Source of the DNA: Alteromonas stellipolaris | GTDB lineage: Bacteria; Pseudomonadota; Gammaproteobacteria; Enterobacterales; Alteromonadaceae | Length of the DNA: 64,000 bases | Assembly: GCF_001562115.1 (NCBI RefSeq) | Contig: NZ_CP013926.1 | Coordinates: 3,162,001-3,226,000, forward strand | Direction: 5' to 3' | In this document: positions 55,877-64,000 of the stretch, in pieces | Layout: each line of letters starts with the position of its first letter | Numbering within the stretch: position 1 is the stretch's first letter | Notes under the pieces: model-generated | What the model was told of the DNA's origin: nothing | The model's database searches: none | The model's input: only the letters and a program-made list of their open reading frames with translations | Made by a program: the position numbers and the translations under genes

Positions 55877-57524
55877 GTTCCGCAAGGTCGTGCACAGAAA
55901 CATATCAAGAAAAGCATATTTGGCGATTGGTCTCGGTGCACTGTCGCCTTGTGTTTACGCTGAGCTCGATATAACTGGTTCCGCGCAAGGGAAGAGTATT
56001 TTCCAAGAAGTAGAGAGGCAGGATGAAGATACGCTGTCACTCACCACTTTCTCAGTAATACCTCAAGTAAATGCCACATATCAAACTCGTACTTTTAGTG
56101 GGCTGTGGTCGGGCACACTGACGCATTTAGAACGTGACAACGACGATATTGGCCAAACTCAAGACTACGCAGAATATAGTTATTCCGCGCAATGGGCACC
56201 TATTGGAAGAGCGTTGGTTTTCCAAGCGACCGGCGCACTAAATTATCGAAATGGAGACTCAAGTAGCTTTTTAGTTTCTGATTTCCTCACAAATTCGAAC
56301 AGCTTAGCAAAAACTCGCAATAACACACTTTCATCGTCACTTCTTATCGAGAACAACAATTGGGTAAATGCTCAAGGGAGTGCATCATATTCAGATGTCG
56401 CCTCTGAATCCACGTCTGCGAATGATACCCCTCTCGACAATGACTCATACCAGTTATATGGCTCACTAACTAATGGGGAATATGCTAGATACTTAATATG
56501 GGAAGTAACGGGTTCATACCAAAATACAGCTAGCAACCAATCATCTCGTGGAGACTTCATAACGCGGTCTGCTGAAGCTTTTACCGACTTTCGTGTTCTG
56601 CAAAAATGGGCTATTCGGTTAACAGCTACTCATGAAGCGAATCAGATCTCAGATAGAACCGATACTAATAGTATAACTCGTGAGTTTAATTCCTATGGCG
56701 CAGGACTGACTTATCGTCAAGCTGAAAATAGATATATTGCACTTACGATAAACAGAAGTGATTCTGATACCAGTGAAGATGATGACGAGACCTTTGTCGG
56801 GCTCGATTTGTTGTGGGCATTAAGTTCACGTACTGAAATAGGTGGCAGCTATGGTCGTCGATTCTACGGTGACTCTGCTTCTGCCAATATGAGCTATAAC
56901 TCAAAACATTTTAGGTCTTCGCTTTCTTATAGTGAAGATGTTACTAATACCTCTCGCTTGTTATCAAACCCTGAAAATTTGGGGGTTTTTGTATGCCCTG
57001 TAGGAGCAACATCTATCGCAAGTTGTTTTCAACCGGCAAGTCTGAGTTATTCACCTTCCGCTGATGAACAATTTGTTGAGTTGAATTCCCAAAATTTGGA
57101 TTTCGACGACCGAATCATTCTCCAGAAGCGCACTAATTTCCAAATGGGCTACGATTTTTCAAGAGTAAATCTAGGCGTTTCGTGGCTATATTCTGAAAAC
57201 GATTATTTAGATGAAGACAGGCTTCAGCGTACGCTCTCAATGACTACCACACTGTCTTATAAATTAGGTTCATATACAAATCTAAACACATCTTTAAGCT
57301 TTGCCAGAATTGATGGACAGTCTGAAGACAACACTTATGACGGCAGCAGTGATAACTTAAATGCGACCTTGGGTCTAGATAGAAGCTTCGGGAAGCACTT
57401 AGTAACAAGCTTGGACGTAAGCTATTTAGATAAGAGCGGAGATTTGTCGTTTGGTGGGGGTCTTTACGGCAGCGATTACACCGATAGGCGAATAACGCTT
57501 TCAGTTACCTACACCTATCAGTAA
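55845..57524 (+). CDS. PEP-CTERM system-associated outer-membrane beta-barrel protein
   Basis: A 559-aa protein of the TIGR03016-type outer-membrane family that follows the XrtA tyrosine kinase. Signal peptide: basic N-terminus then AYLAIGLGALSPCVYA with cleavage near residue 39. The mature protein is dominated by alternating beta-strand patterns with Tyr, Ser, Asn and Arg (for example YDFSRVNLGVSWLYSENDY and a terminal RRITLSVTYTYQ), as in porin-like barrels. The open frame extends upstream inside the kinase gene to 55791, but GGAAG lies 8 bases before the ATG at 55845. The final aromatic Tyr/Gln end fits barrel assembly signals. Confidence 0.85.
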   Translation: MDITTLSVKTKFRKVVHRNISRKAYLAIGLGALSPCVYAELDITGSAQGKSIFQEVERQDEDTLSLTTFSVIPQVNATYQTRTFSGLWSGTLTHLERDNDDIGQTQDYAEYSYSAQWAPIGRALVFQATGALNYRNGDSSSFLVSDFLTNSNSLAKTRNNTLSSSLLIENNNWVNAQGSASYSDVASESTSANDTPLDNDSYQLYGSLTNGEYARYLIWEVTGSYQNTASNQSSRGDFITRSAEAFTDFRVLQKWAIRLTATHEANQISDRTDTNSITREFNSYGAGLTYRQAENRYIALTINRSDSDTSEDDDETFVGLDLLWALSSRTEIGGSYGRRFYGDSASANMSYNSKHFRSSLSYSEDVTNTSRLLSNPENLGVFVCPVGATSIASCFQPASLSYSPSADEQFVELNSQNLDFDDRIILQKRTNFQMGYDFSRVNLGVSWLYSENDYLDEDRLQRTLSMTTTLSYKLGSYTNLNTSLSFARIDGQSEDNTYDGSSDNLNATLGLDRSFGKHLVTSLDVSYLDKSGDLSFGGGLYGSDYTDRRITLSVTYTYQ

Positions 57525-57548
57525 TATGGAATCTCAGTAAATGGGGGG

Positions 57549-57568
57549 CAGTAAATGACTCTTTACTG
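57549..57568. terminator. Hairpin between convergent outer-membrane and ATPase genes
   Basis: A perfect 7-bp inverted repeat CAGTAAA / TTTACTG (57549-57555 with 57562-57568) overlaps the ATPase stop codon. There is no U-tract, so its action as a terminator is uncertain. Confidence 0.4.
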
Positions 57569-58636
57569 GGTATCACTCTTATCCGTACTCTTCAGCCTTA
57601 CGTAAGTTTTAAACTTTTTCTTCATTAGTTTATCTACATACTGCGTCATTTTAACTTTATGAGATATTGCGTCATCGAGCGCATCTACCAACTCTGCCAA
57701 CATATCAAGATAGTACTTACTATCTCGTATGACATTACCGCCTGGTGTCATAATAGCTCTGCTTTCAGGGTGCCCTGCATAATCTTGGGTTTGGGATGTT
57801 GAATGACCCACCCCACTCTCTGGCTCAAACATTTCTGCTTTAACTTCATCTATCACTTCTTTAACGGCGTCTTCATCAAAGCTTTTAAGTTCTTCAAGAA
57901 AGCCGAACAGCATGATGCGATCCATCAGCGTATTTATTTTACGAGGCACACCGCGAGTAAACTGATAAATGCGCTCATACGCCCCTTCTGAAAATAAATC
58001 TTCGCCATTCCAGCCAGCATGATGTAAGCGATATTCGATATATTCTTTGCACTCATCTAAGGTGAGCGGCGCTAAATGGCATGAAGCCACAATTCGCTGT
58101 CTGAACTGCTCCATGTTAGGGGCACGCAAAATGGGCTGTAGTTCTTCTTGCCCTAGTAAAAAGCTTTGAATTAACGGCTTACCATTAAGTTGAAAATTAG
58201 ACAGCATACGTAGCTCTTCTATCGATTCTAGCGGTAAGTTCTGCGCTTCATCAACAAGCAGTAGTGCACGGCGGCCTTGGGTGCTCAAGTCGTACAAGAA
58301 CACCTCAAGCATCTTTAAAATTTCAGCTTTGCTTCTTCCGTCCGTATTTATATCAAACTTTGAGGCCACCATTTTAACCAGTTCATCAGGAGACAGCTTC
58401 GGCGTTACGATTTGAGCTGCGAAAATATCGTCTTGGATTTCAGCCAATAAACTATTTGCGACAGTAGTTTTCCCTGTACCTATATCACCCGTAATGACAA
58501 TAAAACCTTCGGCCTGAGACAGCCCATATTGAAGGTATGACATGGCGCGTTTATGCCACTTACTAGCAAAAAAGAAACCAGGGTCTGGTGTTAACTGAAA
58601 AGGTTTTGCGTTAAGTCCGTAGTAACTTTCGTACAT
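57563..58636 (-). CDS. XrtA-associated AAA ATPase (ExeA-like)
   Basis: A 357-aa AAA ATPase similar to ExeA. The N-terminus is YYGLNAKPFQLTPDPGFFFAS, then Walker A GDIGTGKTT at 50-58, Walker B LLLVDEAQ at 126-132, and the AAA helical lid with LDECKEYIEYRLHHAGW near 185. The C-terminal region after about 260 is a divergent acidic/Ser-rich section, perhaps with a peptidoglycan or membrane partner. It is convergent with the export operon and 108 bases downstream of hldE. It marks the right end of the XrtA locus. Confidence 0.93.
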   Translation of the reverse strand: MYESYYGLNAKPFQLTPDPGFFFASKWHKRAMSYLQYGLSQAEGFIVITGDIGTGKTTVANSLLAEIQDDIFAAQIVTPKLSPDELVKMVASKFDINTDGRSKAEILKMLEVFLYDLSTQGRRALLLVDEAQNLPLESIEELRMLSNFQLNGKPLIQSFLLGQEELQPILRAPNMEQFRQRIVASCHLAPLTLDECKEYIEYRLHHAGWNGEDLFSEGAYERIYQFTRGVPRKINTLMDRIMLFGFLEELKSFDEDAVKEVIDEVKAEMFEPESGVGHSTSQTQDYAGHPESRAIMTPGGNVIRDSKYYLDMLAELVDALDDAISHKVKMTQYVDKLMKKKFKTYVRLKSTDKSDTQ

Positions 58637-58665
58637 GCTCGTATCCGTTTAAAAAACTGCTTATG

Positions 58666-58700
58666 TTGCTAGCTCACCAATTAAGTGATGTGGCTAGCAA
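58666..58700 (-). terminator. Long hairpin downstream of hldE
   Basis: A perfect 8-bp inverted repeat TTGCTAGC / GCTAGCAA (58666-58673 with 58693-58700) with a smaller TCAC/GTGA pair inside it. On the minus strand a six-T run follows about 10 bases later. It may separate hldE from the ATPase gene, although the U-tract is not adjacent. Confidence 0.5.
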
Positions 58701-58744
58701 ACGACTACATTTACTGAGATATAAATTTAAATAACGTCGAAACG

Positions 58745-60175
58745 CTAGGTTAGCTTATTACGTGTTATACGCTCTATGATTCCGGTGGTCGAAACGCCAT
58801 CTTCAAACGTTAACACCTGCACCTCACCGCCGTTGGCAATGACTTCTTTGCCGCCAGCAATTTCATCAATTTTATAATCGCCCCCTTTCACCAATATATC
58901 TGGTAATAACGAGGCAATTAACCGCTGCGGCGTATCTTCAGTGAAGGGCACAACCCAATCCACGGCACTTAAACCCGCTAACACGGCCATACGGCGACTT
59001 GTATTGTTTACAGGTCGTCCAGGGCCTTTAAGTTTGGTGACAGACGCATCAGTATTTACCGCAACGATTAATCTGTCGCCTAACAATGCAGCTTCTTCTA
59101 AATACGCCACATGGCCGGAATGGAGAATATCGAAACAGCCGTTAGTCATTACAATACGTTCTCCCCTAGCTTTCGCCGCAGCCATCGCCATCTCAAGCTG
59201 ACCTTCGGTCATTACACCGCCATCTAAATGAACAGATTGTTCACCTAAGGCTAGCGCCAATTCAGTATTGGTGACGGTAGACGTACCTAATTTTCCTACC
59301 ACTACACTGGCAGCTAAATTAGCTAACACACATGCCGCTTGTAGGGGTAATTTACATGCTAACGCCACAGCTAATGTTGATACCACGGTATCGCCGGCAC
59401 CCGTGACGTCATACACTTCTTTGGCTTTCGCCGGCAAATGAAACTCCGCGTTATTGCCTTCAAACAAGGTCATACCTTGTTCAGAACGGGTCAGTAGTAA
59501 AGCATTTAACTGCAAATCAGATTTGACCCGTTGTGCATTTTCAACCAATGACTTTTCAGAACTAGATTCACCGACTACATGATTCAACTCTTCCAGATTC
59601 GGCGTAATTAGCGTAGCATTAGCATATTTAGTGAAATCACTCCCTTTAGGGTCGACAATCACTCGCTTACCTTTTGCTTTAGCTGCTTGAATAAGTGCTT
59701 GAGGGTTGCTTAAACATCCCTTGGCGTAGTCAGACAATATAACAATATCAACATCATCAAGGGCGCCATCAAATGCGTTTTCTAGTTCAGATTTATCTGA
59801 ATCAGCAAAGCTCTTTTCGAAATCAAGTCGAAGCAATTGCTGATTTCTGCTCATCACACGAAGCTTGGTTATTGTGTCTTGGCCTTCGACAGCGAAAAAC
59901 TGGCAATCGATATCATAAGACTCTAAGCGCTCACGTAATAGTTTGGCATTTTCATCGTTACCGCACATACCGAGCAAGGTGACTTTAGCACCAAGGGTAG
60001 CCACATTCACCGCCACATTTGCCGCGCCGCCGGGGCGATCTTCAGAGGACTGCACATTTACTACTGGTACAGGGGCTTCAGGGGAAATACGACCTGTACC
60101 ACCGCTCCAATAGCGGTCCAACATTAGGTCACCTACAATAAGCACTTTCGCTTTACTAAAATCTGGTAAAATCAT
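58745..60175 (-). CDS. hldE: Bifunctional heptose kinase / heptose-phosphate adenylyltransferase
   Basis: Makes the ADP-heptose precursor of lipopolysaccharide core. The 476-aa protein has an N-terminal PfkB-type kinase domain ([34 protein letters not shown]) and a C-terminal nucleotidyltransferase domain with [17 protein letters not shown] (about 349-365) and VKGGDYK. A longer open frame starts 19 codons upstream, but the ATG at 60175 ([16 protein letters not shown]) aligns with the start of known HldE proteins. The ribosome-binding site is weak. The gene is divergent from the GIY-YIG gene, with a 37-base gap. Confidence 0.96.
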   Translation of the reverse strand: MILPDFSKAKVLIVGDLMLDRYWSGGTGRISPEAPVPVVNVQSSEDRPGGAANVAVNVATLGAKVTLLGMCGNDENAKLLRERLESYDIDCQFFAVEGQDTITKLRVMSRNQQLLRLDFEKSFADSDKSELENAFDGALDDVDIVILSDYAKGCLSNPQALIQAAKAKGKRVIVDPKGSDFTKYANATLITPNLEELNHVVGESSSEKSLVENAQRVKSDLQLNALLLTRSEQGMTLFEGNNAEFHLPAKAKEVYDVTGAGDTVVSTLAVALACKLPLQAACVLANLAASVVVGKLGTSTVTNTELALALGEQSVHLDGGVMTEGQLEMAMAAAKARGERIVMTNGCFDILHSGHVAYLEEAALLGDRLIVAVNTDASVTKLKGPGRPVNNTSRRMAVLAGLSAVDWVVPFTEDTPQRLIASLLPDILVKGGDYKIDEIAGGKEVIANGGEVQVLTFEDGVSTTGIIERITRNKLT

Positions 60176-60212
60176 TGATGAGACAACTTTATCGATGTAT
60201 TTCAAATTGCCA

Positions 60213-60599
60213 ATGAGTATAACAGCCAACAACGTGAATACCCACCAACAGCCTTCAACTTGGTATCTTTATCTTATCGAAAATAAACTAGGTCACTTGT
60301 ATACGGGTATTACGACTTCGCCGGCGCGAAGAATATCTCAGCATAGAGGTGATATTGTTGGTGGTGCGCGGGCTTTGAAAGGAAAAGGCCCGCTTCACTT
60401 TAGGGCCATTTTTTTAATTGGTGATAGGTCGACAGCCTCGCAAATTGAATACAAAGTAAAGCGACTTTCTAAACAGAAAAAACGGGCTATCGTAAAACAG
60501 AAGGTTTTGCCCAAAAATTTATGTGGAAACCTTTGTGAAAACCTATGTGAAGATCTATGTCGAAACAGCCAGTATATTTCTCCTTGCGAGTATGAGTAG
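60213..60599 (+). CDS. GIY-YIG nuclease superfamily protein with Leu-Cys repeat tail
   Basis: A 128-aa member of the short GIY-YIG (YhbQ/UPF0213) family. Core motifs are [20 protein letters not shown] (16-35, the GIY-YIG pattern as YLYL..LYTG), RRISQH (Arg/His catalytic segment) and [11 protein letters not shown]. The family normally ends soon after this, near residue 100. Here a tail of four 4-residue repeats N-L-C-x (residues about 102-118: [16 protein letters not shown]) adds four cysteines. An in-frame start at 60195 is possible, but the ATG at 60213 leaves the hldE promoter region intact. Function of YhbQ-like proteins is uncertain; DNA cleavage is possible. Confidence 0.82.
   Translation: MSITANNVNTHQQPSTWYLYLIENKLGHLYTGITTSPARRISQHRGDIVGGARALKGKGPLHFRAIFLIGDRSTASQIEYKVKRLSKQKKRAIVKQKVLPKNLCGNLCENLCEDLCRNSQYISPCEYE
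60516..60566 (+). repeat. 12-bp coding tandem repeat in the GIY-YIG gene
   Basis: Four imperfect 12-bp units (60516-60563) of the form A-A-Y-C-T-N-T-G-T-G-A-A, followed by the first codon of a fifth, encode N-L-C-x four times. Third-position variation between units shows that the repeat is not very recent. Confidence 0.8.
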
Positions 60600-60682
60600 T
60601 ATCGTTTTTAATTAAAGCTCTCAAGGTTGAACCACAAATATTTGCCGTGCATCTTTGCCATGAATATCTGAGGCTAGCACTT

Positions 60683-60699
60683 CCCCCCCCCAAAAAAAA
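60683..60699. repeat. Homopolymer tract C9A8
   Basis: Nine C residues followed by eight A residues in the intergenic stretch between the GIY-YIG and DUF350 genes. It may be a slip-prone tract or a sequencing weak point. It is not in a coding sequence. Confidence 0.7.
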
Positions 60700-60737
60700 C
60701 ATGCTTAAAGCATTACGCTAGTAGCTTACAAACTACA

Positions 60738-61643
60738 TTAACCACCCAGCACACCATTTATCACCATGGCAGTACCTATGCTTAGTGTAAAGCCTAGCGA
60801 CGCTACACCAACGTTGTGTTGTTGATCGACTTCTTGTCTAAAGTTCATTCCAAACAGAATCACTTTTTTGTTGATAAGCACCAGTATATGCAATGCGATT
60901 GCTAACGCTACACTTACCACTAGCCAGCCTGTTACATTACTTACATAACCTGAGGGGTTATAGATAAGTAAGTTTTTCGCCGCTGAAACAATCATAGCGG
61001 TGCCTAGTAAATTCCCCGAATGTTCGATAGCTAGGGCCAGTTGCCCTTTTCGCAAAGCACCTTGAAATGAATCGTTTTGATTATCTTTTGCATAGCGCAC
61101 TTCCAAAATACGGGTCATCACCAATAACATGGTAAGTACTACCGAGAATCCTGTCACGATAGCGATAATGGCGTTCATGTCACTACCATCTACCCATACC
61201 ATAATATTTTTCAGCACAATGGCGCTAGCGACTAAGCTTGCAGCATCTACCAGTGCAACACTTACGCTTCGCTCAGAAATCATGGCATGGGTATCTACGC
61301 GATTAAGCACTAGTTTGTCGTGGGCAAAACGACCAAACTTCACCAGCAGAATACCGACAATACCAAACGTTACCATACCAATTGCAGCTTCACTGTAGCC
61401 CTGCCCGATATGTCGACCTACTACCGAACTTAGCACGATACAAAGTGACAACATGCCACCGGCTATACTAATACCAAAAGCAAAATTATCTTTAATACCA
61501 AGCTCTTCGGTGACAGAGTTTTTTCGCATGAGCCCAGTCACCCACTTCATAACCACTAACAGTGCTAGGGCGATACTTACATCGATGGCAAGGTAAATCC
61601 ATAAATCAGAACCAAGCGGCACGAGTTTAATTAAAGCATCCAC
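60738..61643 (-). CDS. Double DUF350 membrane protein
   Basis: A 301-aa protein with eight predicted helices, consisting of two similar DUF350 halves (about 10-150 and 155-300). Both halves have the Gly-containing helix after a short polar loop (GIKDNFAFGISIAGGMLSL; HNVGVASLGFTLSIGTAMVI). It thus differs from the 138-aa single-copy DUF350 protein in the yjf operon. Function of the family is unknown. It is a single gene divergent from glnE; a short hairpin (TTAGGG / CCCTAA, 61675-61694) lies in the shared gap. Confidence 0.85.
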   Translation of the reverse strand: MDALIKLVPLGSDLWIYLAIDVSIALALLVVMKWVTGLMRKNSVTEELGIKDNFAFGISIAGGMLSLCIVLSSVVGRHIGQGYSEAAIGMVTFGIVGILLVKFGRFAHDKLVLNRVDTHAMISERSVSVALVDAASLVASAIVLKNIMVWVDGSDMNAIIAIVTGFSVVLTMLLVMTRILEVRYAKDNQNDSFQGALRKGQLALAIEHSGNLLGTAMIVSAAKNLLIYNPSGYVSNVTGWLVVSVALAIALHILVLINKKVILFGMNFRQEVDQQHNVGVASLGFTLSIGTAMVINGVLGG

Positions 61644-61759
61644 GTAATATTACTCCTTTTACCTAAACACAACCTTAGGGTGGTTACGCCCTAAAAACTG
61701 TGACAGACTCTTTTTTATCTCAATGTTTTGAAATATTTATTATTGTCGAAGCCAGTATT

Positions 61760-64000
61760 ATGCCAACAGACAACACAATTACCATGAGCAATGCACAACA
61801 AGCTAACGAAACCTGGGAAAAGCTTTCAGATAATGAACGCTTTAATAGTGACTTAGCGCATCATCGAAACGACTTCACCACCCTATTTGGCCGCTCACTA
61901 TTTTTTGCAGAGACTTGCCTTCAGCACCCTGAGTGGGTTGGCGCTATGCTGATTGAATCTATTCCTGACGAGCCGCATACCTTTTACAATTATGCTGTTG
62001 CCCAAAAATTGGAAAATGTTAAATCCGAAGATGAACTGCTTATTGTCCTGCGCCAATGTCGCCATTTTTATATGGCTGCTATCACCTATCGCGACGGACT
62101 TAACAAACAGACTATTACGCAATCGTTAGCACAGGTTTCTGCGTTAGCTGATGTATTAATTACATCAGCTTACCAATGGCTTTACACCATGTTAAGTACA
62201 AAACATGGTGTGCCGTGGGGTGAAAATGGCCCTATTCATATGTACATTTTGGGCATGGGAAAATTAGGTGGCCGTGAACTTAACTTTTCATCAGATATCG
62301 ATTTGATTTTTGCCTACCCCGAGAAAGGCATGACAAATGGCGAAAAGAAACCTATTGAAAATCAGCAGTTTTTTACTCGTTTAGCGCAAAAATTGATTCA
62401 AGCGCTCAACAAGGTTACACCGGATGGCCAAGTCTATCGTGTAGACATGAGACTGCGGCCATTCGGTGAATCAGGGCCTTTGGTGATGCACTTCGACGCC
62501 ATGGAAGATTATTATCAAGAGCAAGGCCGTCATTGGGAACGTTTTGCAATGGTGAAGGCGCGGGTGATCAACGATGACAATTCAGAAGACGTGGCCTCAT
62601 TAAACGCCATACTGACCCCCTTTACCTTCAGGCGGTACTTAGATTTTACTACCATCGATGCATTGAGAAACATGAAGCATCTTATCGCTACGGAAATTAG
62701 ACGCCGACGCTTGAGCAACAATATTAAACTTGGAGCAGGCGGCATTCGCGAAGTTGAATTTTTTGCGCAGAGCTTTCAGCTTATCCATGGAGGCAGAGAG
62801 CCTGAGTTACAAAGTAAGTCACTACTTACTACCCTTGATAAGCTTGCTGATTTTGAAATTGTTGAACCTGATGTGACTGAACAACTTCGGACAGACTATC
62901 TCTTTCTTCGTAAAACTGAGCACACGCTTCAACAATGCCAAGACCGTCAAACTCAAACTCTGCCCGATAGTGAGTGGGAGAAAAACGCATTAATTGCCGT
63001 GCTAGGCTTCAGTTCTTATGACGCGTTTATGGCGAAGCTGCAAAGTACCATGTCTAGAATACATGGGCATTTCAATGAATTAGTTGAAGAGGCTAAAGAT
63101 ACTCACACTAGCGAAGATACGTTGTTTGAAGCATGCCGCGACGCCTGGCAACTTTCCCTCGATAAAGAGGAGTTTAGCACTACGCTAACCCCTTTCATTA
63201 GCGTTGAGGAAGCGCAAGGCATTTGTACCCAGCTACAAGAGTTTAAAACCAATCAGCGCGGATATCGAATGGGTCAAAAAGGCGAAGACACGCTTAATAA
63301 ACTCATCCCCGAAATACTGTGTGTGCTGATTAAATTCGACCCCAGTAAAGCAAACAATGTACTAAAACGAATCTTCGGCGTGATAGATTCAATTACGGGC
63401 AGAACAACCTATTTAGACTTATTACTGGAAAACCCCAACGTGCTCCAACAGTTGGTTAAGTTATGTGACAGAAGTGAATGGATAGCGAATGAAATAAAAC
63501 GCTTCCCGCTGCTGTTAGATGAACTGCTTACTCCGCTTTATTTGCAGCAACAAAACTCAGATATTACCACCAGTAAATACGAATACGCCCAAGAGTTACG
63601 GCAGACCATGCTGCGAGTTGAACACGACGATGTTGAGCTCGCTATGGATACATGGCGGCAGTTTAAGCTTTGTCAGCAACTGCGTATTGCAGCCAGTGAT
63701 ATCAGCGGCTCGTTACCTATTGCGAATGTAAGCGATAAGCTTACCGTATTAGCGGAAGTGCTTCTTGAGCACGTTATTGAAGCAGCGTGGCATCAAGTTT
63801 CAGCGCGCTTCGGTGTGCCGCGTCACTTGAATGATGACGAACTGGGCTTTGCGGTTATTGGGTATGGCAAGCTTGGGGGCTACGAGCTTGGATATGGCTC
63901 TGATCTCGACCTTGTGTTTTTGCACAATGCTCCCCGACAGTCCACCACCGATGGGGCTAAGTCTATCGAAGCCCAGCAGTTTTACATCAAACTTGCTCAG
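61760..64000 (+). CDS. glnE: Glutamine synthetase adenylyltransferase/deadenylase (partial, 3' end off window)
   Basis: GlnE attaches and removes AMP on glutamine synthetase according to nitrogen state. The frame runs 747 codons to the window edge, of about 950 expected. Two nucleotidyltransferase domains are seen: the first with GMGKLGGRELNFSSDIDLIF (about 62246-62311, deadenylase half), followed by DMRLRPFGESGPLV, KARVI and GAGGIREVEF; the second begins with GYGKLGGYELGYGSDLDLVF (about 63861-63920). ATG at 61760 is taken; an in-frame ATG 8 codons later at 61784 is possible, and neither has a good ribosome-binding site. No internal stop was found. Confidence 0.95.
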   Translation, partial: MPTDNTITMSNAQQANETWEKLSDNERFNSDLAHHRNDFTTLFGRSLFFAETCLQHPEWVGAMLIESIPDEPHTFYNYAVAQKLENVKSEDELLIVLRQCRHFYMAAITYRDGLNKQTITQSLAQVSALADVLITSAYQWLYTMLSTKHGVPWGENGPIHMYILGMGKLGGRELNFSSDIDLIFAYPEKGMTNGEKKPIENQQFFTRLAQKLIQALNKVTPDGQVYRVDMRLRPFGESGPLVMHFDAMEDYYQEQGRHWERFAMVKARVINDDNSEDVASLNAILTPFTFRRYLDFTTIDALRNMKHLIATEIRRRRLSNNIKLGAGGIREVEFFAQSFQLIHGGREPELQSKSLLTTLDKLADFEIVEPDVTEQLRTDYLFLRKTEHTLQQCQDRQTQTLPDSEWEKNALIAVLGFSSYDAFMAKLQSTMSRIHGHFNELVEEAKDTHTSEDTLFEACRDAWQLSLDKEEFSTTLTPFISVEEAQGICTQLQEFKTNQRGYRMGQKGEDTLNKLIPEILCVLIKFDPSKANNVLKRIFGVIDSITGRTTYLDLLLENPNVLQQLVKLCDRSEWIANEIKRFPLLLDELLTPLYLQQQNSDITTSKYEYAQELRQTMLRVEHDDVELAMDTWRQFKLCQQLRIAASDISGSLPIANVSDKLTVLAEVLLEHVIEAAWHQVSARFGVPRHLNDDELGFAVIGYGKLGGYELGYGSDLDLVFLHNAPRQSTTDGAKSIEAQQFYIKLAQ

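Noticed and set aside
60487..60702. Minus-strand ORF covering the homopolymer
   Set aside because: It is antisense to the GIY-YIG repeat tail and begins in the C9A8 tract; no support.

Overview
The window looks like chromosome of a marine gammaproteobacterium of the Alteromonadales (Alteromonas-like). This is inferred from the tgt-yajC-secD-secF order, the close similarity of the Tgt, HldE, GlnE and YgiC/YjfC proteins to enterobacterial homologues, the large isocitrate lyase form with malate synthase G, and an exosortase A (XrtA/PEP-CTERM) exopolysaccharide locus. No rRNA, tRNA, CRISPR array, insertion sequence or prophage was seen. Base composition was not computed; the polysaccharide block looks AT-richer than its flanks.

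Layout. 1-5976 (minus strand) holds a housekeeping block for tRNA queuosine synthesis and protein export: queA, tgt, yajC, secD, secF, ending in a strong terminator. At 6.1-6.6 kb lie a candidate small RNA and a DUF6471 gene. 6.8-12.0 kb (plus) is a membrane-stress-like operon: yjfI (DUF2170), a PspA/IM30-like yjfJ, a TVGYGD potassium channel, DUF2491, DUF350, the DUF1190 lipoprotein and a glutathionylspermidine-synthase-like ATP-grasp enzyme. A rhomboid protease and a VC0807-like membrane protein follow. 13.4-17.0 kb (minus) carries glutaminase, a lipoprotein alkaline phosphatase and cheV. 17.4-22.6 kb (plus) is the glyoxylate shunt, aceA and glcB, flanking a LysR-type regulator; similar palindromes precede both enzyme genes. 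A patatin-like lipase follows.

23.8-58.6 kb is one large XrtA/PEP-CTERM and exopolysaccharide locus. A UDP-glucuronate-type epimerase and a trypsin-like periplasmic protease open it on the minus strand. The plus strand then carries the exosortase-associated acyltransferase, one PEP-CTERM protein behind a good sigma-54 promoter match, the TPR lipoprotein PrsT, a ThiF/E1-like enzyme, a hexapeptide acetyltransferase, glycosyltransferases, two deacetylase-like proteins, a flippase and a sulfotransferase. A minus-strand block (41-52.6 kb) follows: acyltransferase, glycosyltransferases, an endonuclease/exonuclease/phosphatase-fold membrane protein, a second sulfotransferase, an O-antigen-ligase-type polymerase, a CelD-like acetyltransferase, exosortase A with a C-terminal EpsI-like region, and the initiating sugar transferase. 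Divergent from it (52.8-57.5 kb) are the export lipoprotein, chain-length determinant, tyrosine autokinase and outer-membrane protein, then the convergent XrtA-associated ATPase. Together these could build, modify (acetylation, deacetylation, sulfation), flip, polymerise and export a polysaccharide, and anchor or process a PEP-CTERM protein at the cell surface.

58.7-64.0 kb returns to core genes: hldE, a GIY-YIG protein with an odd Leu-Cys repeat tail, a double DUF350 membrane protein, and glnE running off the right edge. The hldE/glnE neighbourhood is also found in enterobacteria.
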